This document shows, one piece after another, positions 18,501 through 26,706 of a stretch of DNA of 58,969 nucleotides (its first letter is position 1; each line of letters opens with the position of its first letter). The notes below the pieces were generated by a model. That model made no database searches. It was not told the origin of the DNA and was given only the letters and a program-made list of their open reading frames with translations. A program made the position numbers and the translations under genes. The stretch is from Verrucomicrobiota bacterium (GTDB lineage: Bacteria > Verrucomicrobiota > Verrucomicrobiia > JABWAM01): NCBI GenBank assembly GCA_023269615.1, contig JAHFSY010000026.1, positions 1 to 58,969 on the forward strand, written 5' to 3'.

Positions 18501-19714
18501 ATGAAGATGACAATTCCACCGAGCTCACGGAGACCGACGGAAGGGTTTCGTTCACCATGGATTCGTCACCCTGCTATATCGAGGGACTGGAAGCCGACGC
18601 ACAAATCACGCTCGGCGAACCCGATCATTCCGACTCGAAACCGGCCCCGATCTCCACGAAGATCGGAAATCCCGGCGACGGCTCATGGAAATCCAGCTCA
18701 CAACCCGACAAGGATTACGAGGACAATTACTACCTGCAGATCGCCCGCTTCCCCGGCAAGATGAAGGCCACCACCGAGGATGTCCCCGCCGAGTACGGGG
18801 GCAAGGCGCTCTCCGTCCACCTCGGGCAGCAGGAAAAGGAACGCAGGCTGATGCCGTGGTACACCACGATCCTTCCCGACCATCCGATCACCATCAGCGG
18901 CAAATCCAGCCACCTGGGAATCTGGGTGAAGGCCGCCAGCGATTGGGGGCGCGTGGTCTATTTCCTCAGGGACGCGAAGGGCGAAAAATGGATGAGCATC
19001 GGCAGCAAGGAATCATGGAACTGCGATGACACACATAGCTGGAGTTGCTTCAACTTCGACGGGTGGCGCTATCTCCGCTTCGAAACTCCGGCCAACTCCG
19101 GGTACGACAGCTTCCGTGAAACCGGCAGCACGTGGTGGGGCCATGCCGGCCCGGGCGATGGCATCGTGGACCTCCCCGTCTCGCTCGAAAAAATCATCGT
19201 CGAACGACGCACCCACGTGATGTACGTCAATGATCCCCAACCCGCGCGCCCCGACGACATCCTCCTCGGCGACCTCTACGCGGAATACGCATCGCCCCAC
19301 GACAAGACTGAGGACGCCGTCCGTGAATCGCGCATCCGAATGCCCATGCCCACGGGATTCCCCGATGTCGGCAACCCGATCAAGGACATGGCCGCCAAGG
19401 GCGTCGGCGCAGCGCCCGCGGCCATCAAGCGCGTGGAGCCCCCGGCCCACGAATACGACGGCACGCGATGCCTCGTCCATTTCGACAAGGCGCCTGGCGC
19501 GGCGGGCTACAACATCTGGGTCAGCCCCTATGAGGACGGCAACGGGGCGCTTGAAATGGCGAAGGATTGGAAGGAATCCGGGCAGCTCCTCACCGGCCTG
19601 CATCCCGAGGTGGATTTCTACCTCTTCCTCGTTTACACCGACGCGGAGGGCAGGCTCTCAAAACCCTCGAAGCCTTTTAAAATCCGCCTGCGCGACATGT
19701 TTGCAAATAAATGA
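15599..19714 (+). CDS. Giant secreted multidomain protein, probably carbohydrate-active
   Basis: 1,371 residues from ATG 15599 with a signal peptide (MKKRRAPLPWLLVPVLATLG). Residues 40-230 resemble a concanavalin-like DUF1080/LamG sandwich (WHTYRLVVRNNHLETWFDDR). A middle part has NEW3/beta-sandwich-like stretches. Residues about 580-950 look like a glycosidase-type barrel, with EPNIGPISYGNLPDYYGEP, ALDMPGFERMPEMQ and LSVHEGTCADTP as possible acidic sites. A carbohydrate-binding-like module (about 1050-1230) and a final FN3-like domain follow. No known family fits with certainty. It is followed 24 bases later by a PhyH gene, so the two may be co-transcribed. Confidence 0.8.
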   Translation: MKKRRAPLPWLLVPVLATLGLLLTSASHDHEGAPWWEQADDQATQALTEILGSSPAEWSFSDKGHIETVAGRKTLTNGEKPLTLNSATTYGTNLEYTITFRVTATPDQPSGLAFHVGVTNGAPHTPPGVAFNTSSNTPYAGCYVYGPTNTCAAINYYYPKAVSTRSLSWPETLRKSVERDLASLPAINEQWHTYRLVVRNNHLETWFDDRLQNIRSKDICDYTGQVRINLSQNIALASFRVKPISAEKPIHRPIPISGYVNASQLNGGQINHASLPAPNETVLVKGIPFIFPETNERGQDHISLANSWAQFSALEGYFESHYGEFGGRWPVTFSVNPARIQMRIPYDNYTRLYFIAAADDSENSVPVVTAQFYREASGFPKSFSGRVPLFTARSSEVTALPVKLEGGRPGSLYLITIPLDPGQLSDFSDLGVLDVELTKEVKHYRSYPDPICFSYHQGGLPSSVHVYAMTMERSPIAMDFKPDQFAHVWTAPAKPSYTVTLRNRTSVARPVELELSTLSHDGTEPTTQKQTVTVPPGNTDMPVKFAINDLKKFGYHDVTLTLKDGDQAWVEKRALAQLPTDTRERGNWDEGHGPLFGMFDWGGGHTTPKRIDTLPLLGQAGAETTLGSFEGASPEERGLAEKYGMFTLYFFDAATIYYNAFVSPKELAEKYDPAKPDESAAALVDFLRKLETKPSSVTRPVEVPFFPEPNIGPISYGNLPDYYGEPEYKLTDDEEKTYQVYLTKFLIGAKAIRKNWPTAKLMLPHGDPLFCIPFIRRNAEVRELMDGVALDMPGFERMPEMQLHSVCHHRLYELVNEFKKIGKIPRLSVHEGTCADTPPGALSYDDQADIYARNFLIYFAYGVTRHPSGPSSFDCGNYWGEEHYGCCGLFTHLPCAAPKPSYVAYATLTRHLNRANFEKWLPTGSLTTYCLQFKHYKTNKLIHVLWTLRGKRPVTLNVPRGAKVTRFDEDDNSTELTETDGRVSFTMDSSPCYIEGLEADAQITLGEPDHSDSKPAPISTKIGNPGDGSWKSSSQPDKDYEDNYYLQIARFPGKMKATTEDVPAEYGGKALSVHLGQQEKERRLMPWYTTILPDHPITISGKSSHLGIWVKAASDWGRVVYFLRDAKGEKWMSIGSKESWNCDDTHSWSCFNFDGWRYLRFETPANSGYDSFRETGSTWWGHAGPGDGIVDLPVSLEKIIVERRTHVMYVNDPQPARPDDILLGDLYAEYASPHDKTEDAVRESRIRMPMPTGFPDVGNPIKDMAAKGVGAAPAAIKRVEPPAHEYDGTRCLVHFDKAPGAAGYNIWVSPYEDGNGALEMAKDWKESGQLLTGLHPEVDFYLFLVYTDAEGRLSKPSKPFKIRLRDMFANK

Positions 19715-19738
19715 CGCAGCGAAAATCTCCCATCGCAC

Positions 19739-20500
19739 ATGGACAACTACCAATCCTGCAAGAAAATATTCGACCGTGACGGGTTCGTCATGGTGCATGA
19801 TTTCCTGACAAAAACCGAAGTCGGGGAACTGCAATCGCATCTGGCGCGCTTCATTCGCGAGCGCGTGCCCACCCTTCCCGACACTCACGCGTTTTACCAG
19901 GACAAGGCGCGGCCCGAGACGCTCAAGCAGATGCAATTCATGGAAAAGGTGGAGCCCTACTTTCTTGAATACTGCCAGCATCCCAAGTGGAACGCCCTGG
20001 CCGAAACCCTGCTCGGCGAACCGATTGCAAGCCGGGTCCCGAACTGGTTCAACAAGCCGCCACTCACCGACCATCCCACACCGCCGCACCAGGACAATTA
20101 TTACGCCCGTTACGATCCATGCAGCTACGTGATGATCTGGCTCGCGCTGGATGACGTGGACGACGAAAACGGTTGTCTCTCCTACATTCCAGGATCACAC
20201 AAGGGAGGATTCCGTCCCCACTCGCTTTCCTCCGTTCTCGGTTTTTCGCAGGGCATCACCGATTTCGGCCCGAAGGATGAGGCGATCGAGGTGAAAATTC
20301 ATCTTCGGCCGGGCGGCGTGGTGGCGCACCACGGAATGGCGATCCATCGCGCCAATCCAAACAAGTCGGCGACACGCAACCGTCGCGCCTTCGCGATGGG
20401 AATGAGGGGCGTGAGCTGCAAGGTGGACGAAGCCGCCTACGCCCAGCACCAGAAGGAAGTCGCCGAGCAGCACAAAAAACTTGGCATCAAGTCGTCCTAG
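19739..20500 (+). CDS. Phytanoyl-CoA dioxygenase (PhyH) family protein
   Basis: 253 residues. The non-haem iron facial triad is visible: H117-x-D119 in PPHQDNYYA and the distal H203 in HHGMAIHRANPN, followed by an Arg (about R213-216) for 2-oxoglutarate. It would hydroxylate an unidentified small molecule. It is 24 bases behind the giant secreted gene. The stop codon TAG overlaps, base for base, the stop of the convergent sigma-54 regulator (CTAG at 20497-20500). Confidence 0.9.
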   Translation: MDNYQSCKKIFDRDGFVMVHDFLTKTEVGELQSHLARFIRERVPTLPDTHAFYQDKARPETLKQMQFMEKVEPYFLEYCQHPKWNALAETLLGEPIASRVPNWFNKPPLTDHPTPPHQDNYYARYDPCSYVMIWLALDDVDDENGCLSYIPGSHKGGFRPHSLSSVLGFSQGITDFGPKDEAIEVKIHLRPGGVVAHHGMAIHRANPNKSATRNRRAFAMGMRGVSCKVDEAAYAQHQKEVAEQHKKLGIKSS

Positions 20501-21927
20501 CCCGTTTTCTCCTGCTGGGACGGATGCAGCCCGAAGCGGTTGAGTTTTTCGCGCATCGTGATCCGGGAAACCCCGAGCCAGCGGGCGGCCTTCGCCTGGT
20601 TCCCAAGCGCCAGCAGGATGGCCTGGGCAAACAATTCGCGCTCCATCGTCTCAAACAGGGCGGAATGGACATCCGTGGCCCGCCCTTGTCGCGCCGCGGC
20701 GAGCATCTCCTCCACCAGCTTGGAAATGGATCCTGGGGACGACGGGTTGGATTCGCCCTGCTGTTTGGTGACCTTGATCAGGTCACCCACGTTGATGGTA
20801 TATCCGCGCGCGATGAGCAGCGCATTGCGAATGGTGTTCTCCAGCTCGCGGACATTGCCGGGCCATTGCTGCTCCTGCAAATACTGCAACGCCTCCTCGC
20901 TGATGGATGGCGCATCAACGCCGAGGGCCACTCCGTAACGCCGCATGAAGTGCTTCGCCAGCGCCGGCACATCCTCCAGGCGGTCGCGCAACGGCGGGAG
21001 CGTGAGGACGACGACGCTCAGACGAAAAAACAAATCCTCGCGAAATGTCTTGTCCCGCATGGCCTGTTCCAGGTTGCAATGCGTGGCGGCTATCACGCGC
21101 ACATCAATGGGAATCGTCTCGCGGCTTCCAAGCCTTTCGAGGCATTTCTCCTGCAGCACGCGCAACAACTTGGCCTGGGTGCCCGCGCTGAGATCGCCGA
21201 TTTCATCCAGGAAGACGGTGCCGTGGTTCGCCTGCTCAAAACGCCCGATTCGCCGCAGCTCGGCGCCGGTGAACGCCCCCCGCTCATGCCCGAATAAATC
21301 GCTCTCCAGGAGCGTCTCTGGAATGGCCGCGCAATTCATGGCGATGAATGGCTTGTCCTTGCGCTCGCTGTACTGGTAAATCGCCCGCGCAACAAGCTCC
21401 TTGCCGGTGCCGGTCTCCCCGCGGATCAACACGGTGACCGGTTTGTCGGCCACCCTCCCAATCTCCTTGTAGAGATTCTGCATCGCCCGGCTGCTGCCGA
21501 CGATCGCGTCGCGCTCTGCTCCGACTGCCCCCATTTCCACCGGCCGCGACATGATCCGGCTGCTCGTCACCGCCCGGTCAATCAAATCAAGGAATTCCGG
21601 CATCTCGAATGGCTTGAGAAGATAATCGTACGCCCCGGATCGCGTCGCCTCGATCGCCACATCCGTCGTGCCATGCGCCGTGATCAGGATGATGGGAAGC
21701 CGCGGCTTGCTCTCACGAATTCTCCGGATCAACTCCAGCCCGCTCATGCCGGGAAGTTTCATATCCGTGACCACCACGTCATACATCTCGTCACACGCGC
21801 GCCTCATGCCCTCGTCTCCACGTCCCACCACCGTCACCTCGTAGCCGTCATCGCGCAGAACGCGCTCCAGCGACTCGGCAGTGCTCGTGTCATCCTCGAT
21901 CAGCAGAACTTTAGCTGGTTTTGTCAT
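20497..21927 (-). CDS. Sigma-54-dependent response regulator (NtrC/AtoC type)
   Basis: 476 residues: receiver (VLLIEDDTSTAE, VVTDMKLPGMSG, LITAHGTTD, DYLLKPFEM), AAA+ domain with Walker A GETGTGKE, the sigma-54 contact loop GAFTGAE, Walker B VFLDEIGD, and arginine-finger regions, then a Fis-type HTH (QAKAARWLGVSRITMREKL). It is downstream of, and overlaps by 17 bases, the sensor kinase gene. It would activate RpoN promoters. Likely targets nearby include the divergent pseudopilin gene, but I could not find a clean -24/-12 element. Confidence 0.95.
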   Translation of the reverse strand: MTKPAKVLLIEDDTSTAESLERVLRDDGYEVTVVGRGDEGMRRACDEMYDVVVTDMKLPGMSGLELIRRIRESKPRLPIILITAHGTTDVAIEATRSGAYDYLLKPFEMPEFLDLIDRAVTSSRIMSRPVEMGAVGAERDAIVGSSRAMQNLYKEIGRVADKPVTVLIRGETGTGKELVARAIYQYSERKDKPFIAMNCAAIPETLLESDLFGHERGAFTGAELRRIGRFEQANHGTVFLDEIGDLSAGTQAKLLRVLQEKCLERLGSRETIPIDVRVIAATHCNLEQAMRDKTFREDLFFRLSVVVLTLPPLRDRLEDVPALAKHFMRRYGVALGVDAPSISEEALQYLQEQQWPGNVRELENTIRNALLIARGYTINVGDLIKVTKQQGESNPSSPGSISKLVEEMLAAARQGRATDVHSALFETMERELFAQAILLALGNQAKAARWLGVSRITMREKLNRFGLHPSQQEKTG

Positions 21928-23281
21928 TCAGGTCGGCAGTGGGCAGAAGGATGGTGAAGGTAGTACCATGATTTGACCGGGTTTGGTATTGAATTGTCCC
22001 GCCATGCTTTTCGATGATCCGTGAGGATATGGAAAGGCCAAGTCCCGTTCCTTTTTCTTTGGTTGTGAAAAAAGGATCAAAAAGCCGCGCCAAGGCTTCC
22101 TCTGGAATGCCCCGACCGGAGTCCTGCACCTCCATCGCAACCCATGACACCCCGTGTCCAAGCCTTTCCACCGCCTTCACCTGCGCGCGCAAAATGATGA
22201 TCCCATTCCCCTCGATGCTCTCCGCCCCGTTTCGAAGCAGGTTGATCAACACCTGCTTCAACTGCTGCGGATCACCACGGATATGTGCCTCGGCCTGGAT
22301 GTTCAACCGCAGCTCGATGGAGGTCGCTTGAAGTTCCACCGCCATCAGGTCCCGCACCTCCGTCAGCAGATCCCGCACCGAAAGCAACAGGCGCTTGGGA
22401 TCGGACGGGCTGGCAAACTGGAGGATCTCCTTCACGATGCGCTCGAGGCGGCTGATCTCCATGTCAATCACCATCACCTCCTTCTGCACGGCGGGATTCT
22501 CCGCCACCACCCTTTGCATCATGAACAGGCGGGCCTTGATGGCTGTCAGCGGATTGCGAATTTCATGGGCGACTCCCGCCGCCAGCACTCCCAGCGACGC
22601 AAGTTTCTCCTGGCTCCGGATGATGGTCTCGCTCTCCACGATCTGGGCCCAAAGCGGCTTGATCATCTCGCGGTACACCATCACCGCCACCCAAAAGCCG
22701 AGCACCATCAGCAGGCAGAGCGACCCAAACATGAAATTTTGCAGCCACAACAACGACTCCCTGGACGACTCCAGAAACTCCCCCTGCGCTTCGCGATGCG
22801 CCGCAGCCAGGCGCTGTCCCTGCTCCTGAAACCGGATGGAATCCGCCTCGATCTTCCCCAACCCCGCCCTGGCTTTCGGGCTGGTGGGGTCTTCCTTCGG
22901 GTCCAGGAGCGGCGCCGAATCCTTGAGGTAGGTGACATAGGCGGAATTGATCTGGTCCAGGATTTTTCGCTCGCGCTCCGTTGTGAGATTTGGAATCTGC
23001 CGGTCAATCCATGCATCGAGCGTGCGGGTCTCCTGCCGAAATTCATCCAGGTCCTTCATATTTTTTCCGACTTCAAACCGCAGCAGGGCGTTGTTCATGC
23101 GAAGAAGTGATTTCTGAAACTGGTCGGCAATGCGAAAATTCTCCATCTGCATCGAGGTGAACTTGTCGCGCAATTCTCCCACGACCATCCATGTCGTATT
23201 CGCCGCCCAGCCGATCATCACCCCAAGAATCACGATGCCCATCGCCAGCGCCGTAAAACGAAGTTTGAAGGTAGATATCAT
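21911..23281 (-). CDS. Membrane sensor histidine kinase (NtrB/AtoS-like)
   Basis: 456 residues from ATG 23281. The first membrane helix is in the N-terminus (FTALAMGIVILGVMIG). A helical sensor region of about 150 residues resembles a CHASE3/four-helix bundle. The second helix is near FMFGSLCLLMVLGFWVAVMV. The HisKA motif GVAHEIRNPLTAIKARLF and the HATPase (LINLLRNGAESI, VQDSGRGI, TKEKGTGLGLSI) are complete. It pairs with the overlapping sigma-54 regulator. The signal is extracytoplasmic and unknown. Confidence 0.93.
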   Translation of the reverse strand: MISTFKLRFTALAMGIVILGVMIGWAANTTWMVVGELRDKFTSMQMENFRIADQFQKSLLRMNNALLRFEVGKNMKDLDEFRQETRTLDAWIDRQIPNLTTERERKILDQINSAYVTYLKDSAPLLDPKEDPTSPKARAGLGKIEADSIRFQEQGQRLAAAHREAQGEFLESSRESLLWLQNFMFGSLCLLMVLGFWVAVMVYREMIKPLWAQIVESETIIRSQEKLASLGVLAAGVAHEIRNPLTAIKARLFMMQRVVAENPAVQKEVMVIDMEISRLERIVKEILQFASPSDPKRLLLSVRDLLTEVRDLMAVELQATSIELRLNIQAEAHIRGDPQQLKQVLINLLRNGAESIEGNGIIILRAQVKAVERLGHGVSWVAMEVQDSGRGIPEEALARLFDPFFTTKEKGTGLGLSISSRIIEKHGGTIQYQTRSNHGTTFTILLPTADLNDKTS

Positions 23282-23486
23282 GTAAGTGCCAAGTAAGTTA
23301 CCACACATGCCAAGCAAAAGTGCCCAAATTCCATGCTCCCAATCTGCCCGCCACAACTTCCAGAGTACAACTGCGTGAAAGCAAATGCCATGCCATATGG
23401 CACCGTTCCTGCTCTTAACCCCTCAAGCAGCTCGGTCAAGATTTTTGAATGGCAGAGCAGAACAACAATCCAAAGAAATTAAATAT
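23282..23486. other. Divergent promoter region, sensor kinase / pseudopilin
   Basis: A 205-base gap between divergent starts. It contains several GGCACTT/TTGGCA-like words (around 23282-23330), but the GG-to-GC distances do not fit a sigma-54 promoter. The last 35 bases before the pseudopilin ATG resemble those in front of its paralogue at 55253. Confidence 0.5.
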
Positions 23487-24155
23487 ATGAAATCCATCCA
23501 TCCCATCATTGAACGACTGGCCCGGCGCGCGAAGCGTGGCCTGGCCTTCACCCTCATCGAGCTGCTGGTCGTCATCGCCATCATTTCAATTCTGGCAGGC
23601 TTGCTCACGCCCGCCCTCGGCCGTGCCCGTGAATCCGCCCGTCGCTCCGCCTGCATGAGCAACTCACGGCAGATCGGCCTCGCGTTCAAGCAGTACGCCG
23701 TGGACAACACGGACAAGTTTCCGACCAACAACAACGGCAGCCTGGGCATTTCCAACTCCGTGTTTGCCGGGTTGACCAATGGAAGCTATCTGGCCATCGG
23801 CAAGGTTTACCTCTGCCCTTCGGATTCCGGCAAATCCACGGGAACGCTCTCCGGCTTTAATGCCACGAATTGCTCCTATGCTTGCATCGGCGCGGACACG
23901 GGGACTGGGGCGATGTCTGAAAGCGCAAGCAGCGACCAACCGCTGATCTTCGACGGTGGCATTGGCTCGAGTGGTTCGGCCACCATGATCAATACGCTTG
24001 GCACCGCGCAAACCACCAAGTGGGTCAGCAGTCCCCACAACAGCGTGGATGGTGGCAGCATCTTCTACGTCGGCGGCCAGGCTGCCTTCAAAAAGACGTT
24101 TGACGTAGGCGCTGATGGAACCAATGGTTGCATCAAGATCCCAGGCATCATGTAA
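23487..24155 (+). CDS. Type IV pilin-like/pseudopilin protein, copy 1
   Basis: 222 residues. A basic leader ([20 protein letters not shown]) ends in Ala before [18 protein letters not shown], with the Glu5 of processed prepilins. The helix is followed by a [18 protein letters not shown] region and a variable C-terminal head with CPSDSGKS and HNSVDGGS(IFYVGG). These are widespread in Verrucomicrobiota and related phyla, where many copies exist with unclear roles (type II secretion or pilus-like fibres). A copy about 85% identical lies at 54579-55253 in reverse orientation. No prepilin peptidase or secretion ATPase is nearby. Confidence 0.92.
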   Translation: MKSIHPIIERLARRAKRGLAFTLIELLVVIAIISILAGLLTPALGRARESARRSACMSNSRQIGLAFKQYAVDNTDKFPTNNNGSLGISNSVFAGLTNGSYLAIGKVYLCPSDSGKSTGTLSGFNATNCSYACIGADTGTGAMSESASSDQPLIFDGGIGSSGSATMINTLGTAQTTKWVSSPHNSVDGGSIFYVGGQAAFKKTFDVGADGTNGCIKIPGIM

Positions 24156-24158
24156 GGC

Positions 24159-25433
24159 TCACTTTGGGGTAAGCGGGACATTTTCCATCTTGAATGGGAT
24201 GGTGACACGGCGAAAACCCTCGGCCCATGAGAGTTGAATTTCCTTGGGCGTAAACTTCAGGTCATCCACCTTGAAAACCGCCTTCTTGGGGTAACCTTGG
24301 TACGGACTGCTGCTGCTCATTCCGTCGGGACTTTCCACCAACCCAGGGATGCGTGTGCCGTCTTCCCCAATGAGAACAGCCGCATGGGGCGCCAGCACCC
24401 CGCCTTCCGGGAAAATCTTGAGTTTCTCCGCCTCCTCGCCCGTCGGCTGACGGTTTTCTTTTTGAAGCTTCTCGAACACCGCAGCTGCGGAGTGGGCGAC
24501 CTTGAAATTGGCTGAGAATTCGTGGATGTCGTGTTTCTTCATGAAATCCTTGGAGTGGACGTCATGGTTGGATTCCTGCGCTGTCTCCATTTTTACCGTC
24601 TCCAGGAATACATTCACGTCACCCGCAGCGCCGGATGACGATGATTTCCATGGGAGAACCGCGGTTCCCATGCGGGTTGGGACGATGGCCGGAATGCTTG
24701 CCTCAATGGTGATTTTCTTGCCAGTCAACCCCTTGCCGGCATCAAACATCCACTTGCAATCGCCCGAGGTGAATTTGCTGCGGTCATGGTCGGACTTGAG
24801 CGTGACGCGTTTTCCATCCTCGAGGATGAAGGTGATGGGCTCGTCACGAACGCTTTCCTCCATCGAAGTCTCGATGTGGCTCTGGGGGTCAATGATGAGG
24901 TTCAGACGGTACTTGGAGGAAACGTCCTTGAACACATTCGTGATGGTGGCGAAATCGTGCCATGCGAGAAGCACCGGGCCTTTCGCCTGGTACTGTTTGA
25001 TGGGAAACTCCTCCGGCAACTGGAAGAGACTGCCGCGGGCGCTCTGGTATTCCATCATGCCCCAGTTACCTTGCCTGCAAATGGAAGCCAGTGTTTCCAT
25101 GAGCGAGGCCTTGTCCACCGAAACATCAACCGTCGCCTTGCTGTCTCCTCCCCATTCAACGAGGAAACCCGCCTGCTTGGAGACTTCCTCGATGACTTCC
25201 TTCACGGGCTTGCCCTTGACGTTGAGCGTGATGAGTCCGCTTTGCGGAATCTCATTCCAGTGGATGTCGGCCGCGGGCGCCGGACTGGATGCGGCGGCCA
25301 CAGTGTTGGAGGATGTGGGTGCCGGGAGAGCGTCCTCAGCCCAGCATGTCGTGGAAATCGCCGTGATGAGCAGCGCGGAAATCAAGGAGAGCCCTTGGGA
25401 CGGGAAACCGTCCGAACGGAGGTTCCAATTCAT
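24159..25433 (-). CDS. Secreted protein with secretin/TonB short N-terminal (STN)-like domain
   Basis: 424 residues from ATG 25433, with signal peptide (SLISALLITAISTTCWA). Residues around 65-125 (ITLNVKGKPVKEVIEEVSKQ, TVDVSVDKASLMETLASICR) have the pattern of STN/secretin N-domains or FecR-type substrate recognition. A second similar unit may lie at FATITNVFKDVSSKYRLNL. The rest is beta-rich and unassigned. It converges with the pseudopilin gene with only three bases between the stops. The context suggests an envelope or pilus-associated role, not provable here. Confidence 0.75.
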   Translation of the reverse strand: MNWNLRSDGFPSQGLSLISALLITAISTTCWAEDALPAPTSSNTVAAASSPAPAADIHWNEIPQSGLITLNVKGKPVKEVIEEVSKQAGFLVEWGGDSKATVDVSVDKASLMETLASICRQGNWGMMEYQSARGSLFQLPEEFPIKQYQAKGPVLLAWHDFATITNVFKDVSSKYRLNLIIDPQSHIETSMEESVRDEPITFILEDGKRVTLKSDHDRSKFTSGDCKWMFDAGKGLTGKKITIEASIPAIVPTRMGTAVLPWKSSSSGAAGDVNVFLETVKMETAQESNHDVHSKDFMKKHDIHEFSANFKVAHSAAAVFEKLQKENRQPTGEEAEKLKIFPEGGVLAPHAAVLIGEDGTRIPGLVESPDGMSSSSPYQGYPKKAVFKVDDLKFTPKEIQLSWAEGFRRVTIPFKMENVPLTPK

Positions 25434-25522
25434 TTCAGAAGCATGGATGAAACCGCCTTGAATTTGAAGCCAAAATAATCCGAGCGTCCAAGTGAGTAAG
25501 ACTTGTCCGGGTGTCAGCCCGC

Positions 25523-26167
25523 TCAATGCGCCCGTAACGCTCTGACAACTGGTGAACGATACTCTTCATCTTTCTCATGCATTTCGAGTCTGTGGGCATC
25601 CAGCTGAATATTCGTATAAAGTTCCGCGTAATCGTCCTGCCCACCGGACTCGAAAAACAGCTTGATCTTGACTGGACCTTTGGCGAGATCGCGCGGGTCG
25701 CCCCCCAACGAAATGCCGGTGAATTGTGTCTCTCTGCCCATCGCCTTCGGACTGAGCTTCGTGCCGTAAAGCTCGTCGAGTATCTGAACAAACGTATCGC
25801 TGTCCGGACCAGTGGAGCGGTAGGTAACAACGCCGCGATAAGTCACAAGCGGTATATCCTTGCCGAGTGACCCAGCCACCCAACTCGGGCCGAGTACCAC
25901 CTCAAGGGAAAGCGGACGCCCCCTGTGTGTGCCCGAACCTCGTATGCTTTGCGAACCGTCCGGCAATCGCTTGTGCTCCTGAATGTAAAAAACCAAATCG
26001 TGAAAACCTTCCTCTCCTTCTGACGTGACTTCGGGCGGGGCGGCGAGCGGTTTCGATGACCGAACCTGCGCTGCGGATTGCGGTGAAGGCGCGGGCTGCT
26101 TGCTGCACCCGCCGAACAAGAAAGAAAACAAACCCATAAGTGCGAAAAGATATCGTGAGATGAACAT
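25523..26167 (-). CDS. Lipoprotein, cassette-array ORF 1
   Basis: 214 residues from ATG 26167. A lipoprotein signal peptide ends in the lipobox FLFGGCSK. A Pro/Ser-rich linker follows, then a globular part (EGFHDLVFYIQEHKRLPDG, PLVTYRGVVTYRSTGPDSD). I recognise no family. It is the last of four small same-strand ORFs separated by attC-like sites. A degenerate attC-like sequence lies just upstream of its start. It may therefore be a mobile cassette gene. Confidence 0.75.
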   Translation of the reverse strand: MFISRYLFALMGLFSFLFGGCSKQPAPSPQSAAQVRSSKPLAAPPEVTSEGEEGFHDLVFYIQEHKRLPDGSQSIRGSGTHRGRPLSLEVVLGPSWVAGSLGKDIPLVTYRGVVTYRSTGPDSDTFVQILDELYGTKLSPKAMGRETQFTGISLGGDPRDLAKGPVKIKLFFESGGQDDYAELYTNIQLDAHRLEMHEKDEEYRSPVVRALRAH

Positions 26168-26179
26168 GCGTGTGAAGCG

Positions 26180-26235
26180 GCCAGACGTCACTTGCCAGCC
26201 GCGACGCGTAGCGGCGTTAGACGAACTGGTTCGGC
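26180..26235 (-). repeat. Degenerate attC-like site c
   Basis: The R''-side half matches site b: GTTCGGC (26229-26235, forward) and the central GCGACGCGTAGCGGCGTT (26201-26218), identical to 26668-26685. The R' box reads GCCAGAC instead of GCCGAAC on the forward strand, and the L repeats do not pair. This site probably lost function. The upstream ORF terminates inside it. Confidence 0.5.
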
Positions 26236-26640
26236 TGTTGCCTTTGAAACTTCTTCCTTGGCGTCATAACTCCTGGTCCACCAACCGTTCTTGTCATATC
26301 GAAAGATCAGAAACTTGCCACCCTGGTCCGAGGAGATCCTGACGATATTGTAACATATTTTGGATCCTGCAGGGATTTCACAAGTTTTCATCTCTTCAAT
26401 ATCATAGTCTTCAATCTTTCCCATCTTGAAGTCAGCTTTCTTTAAGTAGGAAGAAACCAATTGTTCAATCGGTTCATCGGATGGGAGCGAAAGACGAATG
26501 TATTTTCCATTCGTCCAGAGAGAATCCTTAGACAGGCCTTCCACCAAAAATCTAATGGCGTCAACCTTCTGTTCTCCAGCGGAAGCTGTGGGCAGCGCCA
26601 AGGCAAGTGTCACAATCAGCACGGAGAATATCTGTTTCAT
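26188..26640 (-). CDS. Secreted hypothetical protein, cassette-array ORF 2
   Basis: 150 residues with a clean Sec signal peptide (MKQIFSVLIVTLALALPTASA) and a small globular domain (VDAIRFLVEGLSKDSLW..., two Cys in MKTCEIPAGSKICYNIV that could form a disulfide, GGKFLIFRYDKNGWWTRSY). I know no matching family. The ATG is 6 bases from the R' box of site b (GTTCGGC-AGAAAT-ATG). The last 14 residues (EPVRLTPLRVAAGK) are encoded by the attC-like site itself. Confidence 0.75.
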   Translation of the reverse strand: MKQIFSVLIVTLALALPTASAGEQKVDAIRFLVEGLSKDSLWTNGKYIRLSLPSDEPIEQLVSSYLKKADFKMGKIEDYDIEEMKTCEIPAGSKICYNIVRISSDQGGKFLIFRYDKNGWWTRSYDAKEEVSKATAEPVRLTPLRVAAGK

Positions 26641-26646
26641 ATTTCT

Positions 26647-26706
26647 GCCGAACGTGATTCGTCAGTCGCGACGCGTAGCGGCGTTGACTGGACGAACTGG
26701 TTCGGC
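26647..26706 (-). repeat. attC-like recombination site b (60 bp)
   Basis: Forward-strand layout: GCCGAAC (26647-26653), spacer GTGA, TTCGTCAGTC (26658-26667), central loop, GACTGGACGAA (26686-26696), spacer CTG, GTTCGGC (26700-26706). The inner arms pair as TTCGTC/GACGAA and AGTC/GACT, leaving one extrahelical G at 26690, on the strand that is bottom relative to the ORFs. Outer boxes pair perfectly. The boxes differ from the textbook RYYYAAC/GTTRRRY by one complementary base pair. Confidence 0.72.

Noticed and set aside
23282..23340. Possible sigma-54 promoter words (TGGCAC...TTGC) near the sensor kinase start
   Set aside because: The GG-to-GC spacing is three bases too short or has no partner box.
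25512..25547. A TGTCAG...CTGACA hairpin at the end of the first cassette ORF as a fourth attC
   Set aside because: It lacks the GCCGAAC/GTTCGGC boxes and the inner arms do not extend; only AACTGGT is shared with sites b and c.
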